The position numbers and the translations under genes were made by a program. Positions 1 to 6,585 of a DNA stretch of 12,922 bases are shown here, piece after piece. Origin of the DNA: Alphaproteobacteria bacterium UBA6544 (GTDB lineage: Bacteria > Pseudomonadota > Alphaproteobacteria > UBA8366); contig DJKK01000173.1 in assembly GCA_002434595.1 (NCBI GenBank), positions 1 to 12,922 of the forward strand, in the 5' to 3' direction. Each line of letters starts with the position of its first letter. Within the stretch, counting starts at the first letter, position 1. The notes under the pieces were generated by a model. That model was not told where the DNA came from, made no database searches, and saw only the letters and a list, made by a program, of their open reading frames with translations.

Positions 1-1101
1 ACGGAAATCTGCCTGATATTCCTCACTGGCGGCTTCCAAATCCCGTTTATTTTGGATTGTCTGCTTTTGCACAGCGTCCAGTGTCACCGTTCGCCGCTGG
101 CGGTCGTATAGGTCGAGGTCATTGATGTCCGCATTCGAGTTCCAGACCTCGGCAAGCAATCCAGTCAGGTTTATCGCGTCGTGAATGCCGCCATTCATTC
201 CCATGCCGCCAAGCGGATTATTGATATGAGCTGCGTCACCGACCAGGAATGCGCGCCCCTTCCGGAATGTCTTGGCCACCCGCTGATGCACGCGATAGAG
301 TGTACGATGGCGGATGTCGGCGTCACCCGCGCCCGCCAGCACGCCGTCAAGGCAGCGACGTCCATACGCCTCATCGAGTGCCGCCTCATCCGTCATGTCC
401 GGGGGAATGGGCAACATGACGCGCCAAAGGCCGGGTATCTTGAGGAAGAAATGCCATTGCTCGGGGTCAGCTACATAGCTGACCATATCCAGGTCAGGGA
501 TGTGCTCCGAGAAATCAAACGGCGTGCTGAGCACCAGAAAGCGGTCCGGCCAAGTGAAGCCTTCGAATCCGATATTCAGGGCAGCCCTGATATTGCTACT
601 CGCGCCGTCGGCACCAATCAGAAACTGCCCCTTCCGGCGGATCCTCTCCCCATCATTTTCTGCGATTACAGTAACGCCATCCTGATCCTGTTCGCAGCCT
701 TCTATTGAATGCCCGAACAAGAGCTCGAAGTTCGGATTGTCTTTCAGGAGGACGAACAGAACCCGCGTGAGGTGCCATTGCTCGCACTGCAGACGGTAGG
801 GGTGGCGGGTAAGGTCAGCAATACCATCGAAATCAAACCGCGCCAGAATGCCCTCGCTCTTGCTGCGATACTGCAAGTATCGCGCCCGGAGCCCTCGGCT
901 CTCGAGTCCCTCAATCGCACCGAGTTCTTCCAGCATATCCAGGGTCGAGGGATGAAACGTCGATGCCCGGGATTCCGTGCTGAGATTGTCACCGCTCTCA
1001 AACACGGTCACCGGAACGCCGCTTCCAAGCAGTCGCGCCGCCGCCGTCATCCCGACCGGCCCGGCACCCGCTATGAATACGCGCTCTTCAGCCACCGCCA
1101 C
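1..1101 (-). CDS. FAD-dependent class A aromatic hydroxylase-like monooxygenase (partial, C-terminus beyond window)
   Basis: A single-component flavin monooxygenase of the PHBH/UbiH/TfdB group, which normally uses NAD(P)H and O2 to hydroxylate aromatic or related ring substrates in the cytoplasm. 367 codons are visible and the frame is still open at the left edge; relatives are about 370-600 residues. Seen: the N-terminal dinucleotide-binding motif GAGPVG at residues 12-17 followed by the FES strand end, the DG motif (GADG, D165-G166), and the GD motif GDAAH at residues 288-292 leading into NNPLGGMGMNGG, which binds the FAD ribityl and pyrophosphate. The start is GTG at 1101, preceded by AGGGAG with six bases spacing. 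The ATG two bases upstream is in another frame and stops quickly. The gene lies 35 bases behind the SDR at 1137-1880 and probably shares its transcript. The family is confident; the substrate is unknown. Confidence 0.9.
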   Translation of the reverse strand, partial: MAVAEERVFIAGAGPVGMTAAARLLGSGVPVTVFESGDNLSTESRASTFHPSTLDMLEELGAIEGLESRGLRARYLQYRSKSEGILARFDFDGIADLTRHPYRLQCEQWHLTRVLFVLLKDNPNFELLFGHSIEGCEQDQDGVTVIAENDGERIRRKGQFLIGADGASSNIRAALNIGFEGFTWPDRFLVLSTPFDFSEHIPDLDMVSYVADPEQWHFFLKIPGLWRVMLPIPPDMTDEAALDEAYGRRCLDGVLAGAGDADIRHRTLYRVHQRVAKTFRKGRAFLVGDAAHINNPLGGMGMNGGIHDAINLTGLLAEVWNSNADINDLDLYDRQRRTVTLDAVQKQTIQNKRDLEAASEEYQADFR

Positions 1102-1136
1102 ATTGTTCTCCCTGCTCTAAAATATACGACCTATTG

Positions 1137-1880
1137 TTAGGTCTGCGTCGCACCGTTACAGGCAATCATCTGACCGGACACGAAACCACCTTCCTCCGAG
1201 ACGAGGAAACCGCAGAGCCCGGCGATATGGGTTGGTTTGCCAAGATGACCAAGGGGTATCAGCTTTTCCTGTTCGCGGATATGCGCCCCCATGGCCTCAT
1301 CTCGGTAATCCCCCTCAATCGGACCCGGGGATATCGCGTTGACGGTGATACCGCGCGAACCAAACTCCTTCGCCATCGACTTGGTGATACCCCAAAGGCC
1401 ATGCTTCGCGGCAGAGACAGGGCAGCGGCCGTTGTAGCCATGCATAGCGTTCATACCGGTGATGTTGATGACCCGTCCCCAACCGCGATCGACCATGCCC
1501 GGCACAAACGCTTGGCCAGTGTAAAATGCCGAATGCATATCGACGGAGATGACGTTGTGCCAGAATTCTTCATCCATCTCGAGGAACGGCTTGTGCGGAC
1601 GGATGGCCGCGTTATTCACAATGATGTCGACCGCGCCGAATTCTGCGAGCGCCTTTCCCGCCATCTCCTTCACCGCCGCGCTGTCGCCAACATTTCCCAT
1701 CGCGACAATCGCACCAACGCCCAGATTTCGCGCCTCGTTGGCCACCTTTTCCGCGCTATCCGGATCGCTCAAACCATTGACGACAACATTGGCGCCGCGT
1801 CCGGCGAACTCGAGCACGATGGCCCGGCCGATGTTGTGGCCGGAACCGGAGACAAAGGCGGTCTTTCCGTCAAGGGTCAT
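1137..1880 (-). CDS. SDR-fold protein with a degenerate catalytic tetrad
   Basis: 247 residues, the usual length for a classical short-chain dehydrogenase/reductase. The Rossmann parts are intact: SGSGHNIG at residues 11-18 (the TGxxxGIG loop), NNAA at 89-92, and the SPGPI segment after the active site. The catalytic tetrad Asn-Ser-Tyr-Lys is not. Alignment by eye puts Asp114 where Asn is expected, Gly142 for Ser and Val155 for Tyr (CPVSAAKHGL); only Lys159 remains. A normal Tyr-dependent hydride transfer is therefore unlikely. It may use other residues, act as a regulatory or structural partner, or belong to a divergent subfamily. The ATG has GAGG nine bases upstream. It leads a leftward operon with the flavin monooxygenase and is divergent from the RidA gene. 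The frame is clean, so this looks like a conserved change rather than decay. The fold is certain; the activity is not. Confidence 0.88.
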   Translation of the reverse strand: MTLDGKTAFVSGSGHNIGRAIVLEFAGRGANVVVNGLSDPDSAEKVANEARNLGVGAIVAMGNVGDSAAVKEMAGKALAEFGAVDIIVNNAAIRPHKPFLEMDEEFWHNVISVDMHSAFYTGQAFVPGMVDRGWGRVINITGMNAMHGYNGRCPVSAAKHGLWGITKSMAKEFGSRGITVNAISPGPIEGDYRDEAMGAHIREQEKLIPLGHLGKPTHIAGLCGFLVSEEGGFVSGQMIACNGATQT

Positions 1881-1978
1881 GGGATAGGTCCTCAGATTTT
1901 TCTAAAGCGATCGATGGGAAAGGTAGCACTCACGGCAATTTGGAACAGTTCTTTAGATGAGATCAGATATCAGAGGAG
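1881..1978. promoter_or_regulatory. Divergent promoter region between the SDR and RidA genes
   Basis: 98 bases separate two divergently transcribed genes, so both promoters should lie here. I see a 7-base inverted repeat, TCTAAAG (1901-1907) with CTTTAGA (1951-1957), separated by 43 bases, which could be operator half-sites or chance. A TTGGAA at 1940-1945 resembles a -35 box for the rightward genes, but no good -10 box follows it. No regulator gene is present in the window to pair with it. Confidence 0.4.
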
Positions 1979-1984
1979 GTGATC
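1974..1984 (+). promoter_or_regulatory. Extended Shine-Dalgarno complementary to the 16S rRNA 3' end, overlapping the RidA start
   Basis: AGGAGGTGATC is an 11-base perfect complement of the usual bacterial 16S 3' end (GATCACCTCCT). The only conventional start codon for RidA, GTG at 1979-1981, lies inside this element with zero spacing from AGGAGG. Upstream in the same frame a TGA occurs at 1958-1960. The next codons are ATC ATC; the second, at 1985, would have ideal five-base spacing but would be a rare non-NTG start. Confidence 0.7.
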
Positions 1985-2374
1985 ATCAACACGAAAATCG
2001 ATCCGGGCTGGCAGCATTTTGCAAAGTACACCTTTTCGCCGGGCGTGGTGAGAGATGGCTGGCTGTATATTTCCGGTAGCACCGCGAGCGGAGAGGACGG
2101 CGCCATCGTCCATCCAGACGACATTGCCGGGCAAACCGACTACATCCTGGCGCGCATGGGCGAGGTCCTGGAAGCCGCCGGCTGCACCTATGCCGATGTA
2201 GTGATGACGACGGACTACATCACAACCACAGACGGCTACCGCGAGACCGGCGCCGTGCGAAAGAAATATTTCAAGGAGCCTTATCCGGCGTCGACCGGCG
2301 TCATCGTGGCAGCATTGCTGCGTCCCGGCGCGCTGATTGAAATCGACGCGGTCGCGAAAGTACCAGAAAAATGA
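1979..2374 (+). CDS. RidA/YjgF/UK114 family protein (non-archetypal Rid subgroup)
   Basis: 131 residues, standard for the trimeric RidA superfamily, whose archetype hydrolyses reactive enamines and imines such as 2-aminoacrylate. Family features seen are the FISG-like segment (YISGST, residues 30-35), the helix EVLEAAGCTYADVV with the following strand, and the C-terminal IEIDAVA block with Glu121. The Arg of E. coli RidA (Arg105, in PARS) that anchors the substrate carboxylate is replaced by Ser in PASTG (residues 103-107). Deaminase activity of the archetypal kind is therefore doubtful, and a Rid2-7-like role is more likely. Translation start is uncertain: GTG at 1979 is used here, but it sits directly on the Shine-Dalgarno. 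The stop overlaps the next ATG (ATGA, 2371-2374), so it is translationally coupled to the nitronate monooxygenase-like gene, suggesting the two act on consecutive intermediates. Confidence 0.88.
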   Translation: MIINTKIDPGWQHFAKYTFSPGVVRDGWLYISGSTASGEDGAIVHPDDIAGQTDYILARMGEVLEAAGCTYADVVMTTDYITTTDGYRETGAVRKKYFKEPYPASTGVIVAALLRPGALIEIDAVAKVPEK

Positions 2375-3498
2375 GCGGACGCCCGAAACTCCACACACGC
2401 CTCTGCGATATGCTCGAGATCGATTACCCAATCATGCTCGCCGGCATGGGCTCGATGGGCAAAGCGACGCCGCCGGCACTCGTCGCCGCCGTGTCGAACT
2501 CGGGCGGCATGGGGGTCATCGGCGGGGCCGGACTCGAACCGGAGACAATCCGCCAAAAGATTCGCGAGACGCGCAAGCTGACGGATAAGCCGATCGGTGT
2601 CGACTTGTTACTGCCGGTCAATCTCGACACCAATGCAGAACCGACCCGCACGACGCTGCGTCAACAGATCGAGCGTGACTATCCGAAGCACTACGCTTTC
2701 ATGCGGGAGCAGCTGGAGAAACACGGGATCGCAGAGGTTCAAGTCGCGAGCGAAACCGTCGTCTCCGTCGACCAGACCCGCGCACAAGTCGAGGTCGTTC
2801 TGGAGGAGGATGTACAGGTTTTTGCCGCCGGCCTTGGCGACCCGAGCTGGATCGTTCCCATGGCCCACGAGAAAGGCATGACGGTTGTTGGCCTGGTCGG
2901 CTCGCCGCGGAATGCCGAACGCCAGGTTGCAGCGGGCTGTGACATTGTGGTCGCACAAGGCTATGAAGCCGGCGGCCATACGGGTAAGATCGCTAACTTC
3001 CCGCTCATCCCACAGGTCGTCGACGCCGTCTCTCCAATCCCAGTCGTCGCGGCGGGGGGCATGGCGGACGGCCGTGGGATCACCGCCGCCCTGTCGCTTG
3101 GTGCCATTGGCGTCTGGCTCGGCACCGCGTTCCTCGTCGCCGAGGAAGGCGAGACCCATGAGGAAAACAAGCAGCAGATTATTGATGGTCATAGCCAGCA
3201 ATTCGATCCGCAGCGCTGGTACAGCGGCAAACCGTCCCGTCTTTTCGGCAACGACTATATCAAGGCCTGGGAAGCTTCGGGCCTCCAACCGCTGCCGATG
3301 CCCTACCAGCGGGTCATCACCGACGATTTCAACGCGTCAGTCGCTGCAGCGGATAAACTTGAACTGCACATGAATCCCGCGGGACAGATTGCGGGCATGA
3401 TCACGGAGCACAAACCGGCGAAGCAGATCATGGAAGAGCTGGTCTCAGGCACCATCGCGACCCTTGAGGGGGTACGGGACACGGTCGACGTAGGGTAA
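2371..3498 (+). CDS. Nitronate monooxygenase / 2-nitropropane dioxygenase family flavoprotein
   Basis: 375-residue TIM-barrel FMN protein of the NMO/NPD family, which oxidises alkyl nitronates to carbonyl compounds and nitrite. The same fold includes the enoyl-ACP reductase FabK, so other reactions are possible. Seen: the N-terminal YPIMLAGMG (residues 19-27), SNSGGMGVIGG (42-52), the motif QGYEAGGHTG (196-205) with the His (203) that is the catalytic base in class I NMOs, the FMN phosphate motif AAGGMADGRG (227-236), and GVWLGTAFL. A polar helical insert, roughly residues 85-122, follows the GVDLLLP strand and makes the protein longer than FabK-type relatives. The ATG overlaps the RidA stop by four bases, showing coupling. 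Downstream is a pseudogene and no clear terminator. The fold and FMN dependence are firm; nitronate as the true substrate is inferred. Confidence 0.9.
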   Translation: MSGRPKLHTRLCDMLEIDYPIMLAGMGSMGKATPPALVAAVSNSGGMGVIGGAGLEPETIRQKIRETRKLTDKPIGVDLLLPVNLDTNAEPTRTTLRQQIERDYPKHYAFMREQLEKHGIAEVQVASETVVSVDQTRAQVEVVLEEDVQVFAAGLGDPSWIVPMAHEKGMTVVGLVGSPRNAERQVAAGCDIVVAQGYEAGGHTGKIANFPLIPQVVDAVSPIPVVAAGGMADGRGITAALSLGAIGVWLGTAFLVAEEGETHEENKQQIIDGHSQQFDPQRWYSGKPSRLFGNDYIKAWEASGLQPLPMPYQRVITDDFNASVAAADKLELHMNPAGQIAGMITEHKPAKQIMEELVSGTIATLEGVRDTVDVG

Positions 3499-3541
3499 TG
3501 GGGTAATAGTATCCAGCTGGTTTTTACCGCGGAGAGACCGA

Positions 3542-4046
3542 AAGCTGGCCCTGATCGGCGCGCTTGATGAAGAAGTCTCGGCTTTGCGTGGCGACATGAC
3601 CGTGTCAGCGGAGGCCAGGCATTCCGGTATGGCGGTCACGAAGGGAACGTAGAAAGATGTCAAGTTAGCGCTGGCAAAGTGCGGCGTCGGCAAGGTGAAT
3701 GCGGCCATCTGTACTCCAATGTTGAGCGATCTCTACAAACCGGAAGCAATCGCCTTCAGCGGCGTTGCCGGGGACTGGTGCGGAACATGGCAATCGGCGA
3801 CATGGTGATCGTTTCGTCAAAGATTCGGAACCCCTGCGCTGGCTTCAGTGCGAATTCTCCGCCTTGGCCACTGGTATGGAAGGGGCAGCGGTTGGCTATA
3901 CCTGCGGTCTCCTAAACATTCCCTTTGTCATCATACGCGGCATCTCAGACGGTGCCGGCGAGACGGCGGATACCCACTTCAAGGCGAACCTCCACACGGT
4001 GTGCCAAAACAGTTACCGGGTATTGGAGGAGTTCGTTTCCCTCTAG
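3542..4046 (+). pseudogene. Decayed MTA/SAH nucleosidase (Pfs/MtnN-type) gene
   Basis: Fragments in three frames read in order as a 5'-methylthioadenosine/S-adenosylhomocysteine nucleosidase, which cleaves adenine from SAM by-products. The first frame starts with LALIGALDEEVSALR, matching the N-terminal strand and catalytic Glu region (IGAMEEEV in E. coli). It hits an in-frame TAG at 3650-3652, continues as KCGVGKVNAA and AFSGVAGD, then shifts frame near 3770. The second frame gives MAIGDMVIVSSKI. A third frame gives EFSALATGMEGAAVGYTCG, then NIPFVIIRGISDG with the catalytic Asp, ending at TAG 4044-4046. About 16 codons separate GDMVIVSS from MEGAA, against roughly 80 residues in E. coli MtnN, so the central part is deleted. 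No start codon is evident upstream. One stop, two frameshifts and a deletion indicate a non-functional relic. Confidence 0.85.
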
Positions 4047-4061
4047 GGAGGCCTTCGTCAG

Positions 4062-5090
4062 TTACCTTGTCGGATCGTCCGACACCTCGATTATTACCTT
4101 GCCGAAATTCTCACCCTTCAAGAGACCGATCAGTGTGGCCGGCGCATTCTCCATACCGGCGACCCTATGCTCCTTGTATTTCACTCGTCCGTCGCGAACC
4201 CATTGGCCCATATCCCGCTGAAAATCACCGCGCATATCCGCAAAATCCCGGACGATAAATCCTTCGATACGGAGACGGTAGGTCAGGACGGCGCGCATCA
4301 AGGCGGGCAGCATGTTCGTCCCCTGTGGCAGGTCCTGCATGTTGTACTGCGCGATGAGCCCGCAAACCGGCATCCGGGCCCAGAAATTGAAGAGCGGAAT
4401 CACCGCTTCCAGCACGCGGCCGGCAACATTCTCGAAGTAGATATCGATCCCATCAGGGCAGGCCGCGGCAAGCTGCGCTTCGAAGTCATCTGCCTGATGA
4501 TCGATACAGGCGTCAAATCCAAGCTCGTCGACCACGAAAGCGCATTTTTCAGGCCCGCCCGCGACGCCGACAGCCCGGCAGCCCTTGATCTTGGCAATCT
4601 GCCCGACATTGGCACCAACCGCTCCTGACGCGGCGGCCACGACAACTGTCTCCCCCTCCTTCGGCTTGCCAAGGCGCAGCAGCCCGGAATAAGCGGTCAT
4701 CCCAGGCATACCGAGCACGCCGAGCGCGGTCGAGATCGGTGCTGCGGCAGGGTCAACTTTAGAAAGCGATACCCCGTCGGACACCATGTAGTCCTGCCAG
4801 CCGGCGCGCCCGACGACAATGTCGCCCTCGGCAAATTTCCCACCGTTCGATTTCTCGACAACACTGACCGTTCCGCCTTCCATAACACCGCCGACGGGAA
4901 CCGGATCGGCATAGGATTTCTCCGCGTTCATACGCCCGCGCATATAAGGGTCAAGCGAAAGGTAGACCGTGCGTAACAGCATCTCTCCGCTAGCCGGTTC
5001 GGGTAAGTCTGTTTGAGCAAGCTCGAAATCCTCGGCAACGGGTGCGCCATTCGGACGACGGGCAAGTAGGACTTGACGGTTATGGGGCAT
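4062..5090 (-). CDS. Zinc-independent MDR NADP-dependent oxidoreductase (PTGR/CurA-like)
   Basis: 342 residues, the family's usual length. It belongs to the medium-chain dehydrogenase/reductase superfamily, close to leukotriene B4 dehydrogenase/prostaglandin reductase and E. coli CurA, which reduce the C=C bond of alpha,beta-unsaturated ketones with NADPH. Seen: the N-terminal NRQVLLARRPNG and LSLDPYMRGRM segments typical of this group, the GVLGMPGMTAYSGL hinge, the Rossmann motif AASGAVGANVGQ, and the C-terminal GENFGKVII. No zinc-ligand Cys cluster is present. The start is ATG at 5090 with GGAGG seven bases upstream. A TTG two codons further upstream is less well placed. It ends 15 bases from the nucleosidase relic, in convergent orientation, and is divergent from the FMO, with which it may share control: an FMO-made ketone or enone is a plausible substrate, but this is inference. 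Confidence 0.9.
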   Translation of the reverse strand: MPHNRQVLLARRPNGAPVAEDFELAQTDLPEPASGEMLLRTVYLSLDPYMRGRMNAEKSYADPVPVGGVMEGGTVSVVEKSNGGKFAEGDIVVGRAGWQDYMVSDGVSLSKVDPAAAPISTALGVLGMPGMTAYSGLLRLGKPKEGETVVVAAASGAVGANVGQIAKIKGCRAVGVAGGPEKCAFVVDELGFDACIDHQADDFEAQLAAACPDGIDIYFENVAGRVLEAVIPLFNFWARMPVCGLIAQYNMQDLPQGTNMLPALMRAVLTYRLRIEGFIVRDFADMRGDFQRDMGQWVRDGRVKYKEHRVAGMENAPATLIGLLKGENFGKVIIEVSDDPTR

Positions 5091-5211
5091 AAGCAATCCT
5101 CCGTTTATCAGGAAGCTAACGATCTACCCCTCCACCACAAGCCCCCGGTGCGCCGCTTGGCCGCATGGTACAATCTTGGATCGGCCATCGGTCGCACTAC
5201 ATAATGCCCGG
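5091..5211. promoter_or_regulatory. Divergent promoter region between MDR reductase and FMO
   Basis: 121 bases between two divergently oriented genes, expected to hold both promoters. A GGAGG for the leftward gene is clear at its left end. A loosely palindromic stretch, ATGGTACAAT (5165-5174), is reminiscent of GntR-type operators but is too imperfect to claim. No Shine-Dalgarno was found for the rightward FMO, which leaves its exact start uncertain. Confidence 0.35.
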
Positions 5212-6573
5212 ATGAATGTCGCAGCCACTGCTTCAAAGGCCAATATCGCCACGGGTTCGAAGTCGAAACGTATCGCCGTTATCGGCGCAGGTGCGTGTGG
5301 GATTTGCGCGGCCAAGTATCTGTCACAGGCCGGGCTGGACGTCACGATTTTCGAAATCGGCTCACAGATCGGAGGCATGTGGTGTTACGAGAACGATAAC
5401 GGGCGTTCCTCGGCATACCGCACGCTTCACATCAACACCTCACGCGGCGTAACGCGGTTTCACGACCTGGACTTTGACCCAGAGGTGCAATTCTTCCCAG
5501 ACCACTGGGATATGCACAAATACCTGGTAAAATATGCACGGCATTTCGATGTCGAAAAACTTATACGGTTCAACACCAAAGTGGCGGATATTCGCCCATG
5601 CTTCGACCCACAAACGGAGCCACCGCTCTGGGAATTGGTATTCGAGGACGGCTCGAGCGAACGCTATGATGCGGTCATCGCCGCGACAGGTCATCTCAGC
5701 GTGCCGCTGCATGTGCCAATGTTCCAGAACAACTTCAAGGGCGAGTACCTGCACGCCCACTACTACCGAGAACCCGAACCTTATGTCGGTAAACGAATTT
5801 GCATCATCGGTGTCGGCAACTCCGCCTGTGACATCTCGGGCGACGTGTGCGCCACCGTGCAGCGCTGCGTTCTGGTCGCGCGGTCCGGGGTTCTAATCCT
5901 GCCGAAACTTCTCTTCGGCCTACCATTCACTGACATTACCCGGAAGATTCAGCGCCCTTGGGTTCCGGCCTTAATCCGCCGGCGCCTTACGCGATGGCTG
6001 ACCTATTTCGCCCACGGCGACATTACCAAACTCGGCTTCAAGCCGCTGGTCGGCAAACGGGCGCACGTGACCAGCAACGGGACGATCGTCACCGACGTGG
6101 CCTATAGCCGGATCGAGATAAAGAACGGCATCGAGAAAATTGATGGAAAAACGATCCACTTCGTTGATGGCACGTCGGAGGAGTTTGATGTCCTGATCGC
6201 GGCGACCGGTTACCTGATCGATCTGCCGTTCGTCTCACGGGATATCGTGCCCATGGAAGACAACAGACTCGATCTCTACAAACGGATGATGCAGCCGGGC
6301 TGGCCCGGTCTCTACTTCATGGGTTTTTTCAACCTCGATTCAGCATTGAACATGGTCTACGAGTACCAGGCCCGCTGGGTGCGCGATATCGAACTCGGCG
6401 AAGCCGATCTCCCCTCGGAATCGGAGATGCATGCCGACATCGCGCGCAAGCGAGAATGGGTGCGTCAGAACTACGAATACTCACCCCGGCACACGATCGA
6501 GGAAGAGCACGTTCCGTATATCCAAGAACTTAAGAAGTCCCAGAAGGCAATGCGCCGCGCGGCCGGGCATTAG
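5212..6573 (+). CDS. Flavin-containing monooxygenase (class B, FMO/Baeyer-Villiger type)
   Basis: 453 residues from ATG 5212. Class B flavoprotein monooxygenases bind FAD and NADPH and oxygenate soft nucleophiles (amine N, sulfide S), or ketones in Baeyer-Villiger fashion. Seen: FAD motif IGAGACG (residues 24-30); the GGMWCYE segment (54-60); the class fingerprint FxGxxxHxxxY as F175, G177, H181, Y185; the second NADPH-binding motif GVGNSA (200-205); and the ATG hinge motif AATGY (330-334). Length and fingerprint fit FMO-like enzymes better than type I BVMOs, whose motif is FxGxxxHxxxW. An in-frame TTG at 5176 would add 12 residues. Neither start has a visible Shine-Dalgarno. It converges with the SDR at 6586 with 12 bases between stops. 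A nitrogenous substrate would fit the nearby NMO/RidA pair; this is inference. Confidence 0.9.
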   Translation: MNVAATASKANIATGSKSKRIAVIGAGACGICAAKYLSQAGLDVTIFEIGSQIGGMWCYENDNGRSSAYRTLHINTSRGVTRFHDLDFDPEVQFFPDHWDMHKYLVKYARHFDVEKLIRFNTKVADIRPCFDPQTEPPLWELVFEDGSSERYDAVIAATGHLSVPLHVPMFQNNFKGEYLHAHYYREPEPYVGKRICIIGVGNSACDISGDVCATVQRCVLVARSGVLILPKLLFGLPFTDITRKIQRPWVPALIRRRLTRWLTYFAHGDITKLGFKPLVGKRAHVTSNGTIVTDVAYSRIEIKNGIEKIDGKTIHFVDGTSEEFDVLIAATGYLIDLPFVSRDIVPMEDNRLDLYKRMMQPGWPGLYFMGFFNLDSALNMVYEYQARWVRDIELGEADLPSESEMHADIARKREWVRQNYEYSPRHTIEEEHVPYIQELKKSQKAMRRAAGH

Positions 6574-6585
6574 GTCGGCAGATAC

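Noticed and set aside
181..708. Long plus-strand open frame opposite the flavin monooxygenase
   Set aside because: It is antisense to a gene with full FAD motifs in the opposite frame; its translation shows no domain or motif and its composition is that of a shadow frame.
1134..1982. 282-codon plus-strand open frame opposite the SDR
   Set aside because: It exactly mirrors the SDR gene, whose Rossmann motifs are unmistakable; the predicted protein has no recognisable family features.
2608..3288. 226-codon minus-strand open frame inside the nitronate monooxygenase gene
   Set aside because: Shadow of a well-supported gene; high G+C DNA commonly gives such antisense frames.
3493..3508. Tandem GGGTAAT/GGGGTAAT repeat at the end of the nitronate monooxygenase gene
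   Set aside because: Two short imperfect copies only; likely chance.
3513..3525. CCAGCTGG followed by TTTTT, a possible terminator after the nitronate monooxygenase gene
   Set aside because: The palindrome has no loop, so it cannot form a normal terminator stem; the match is too small to claim.
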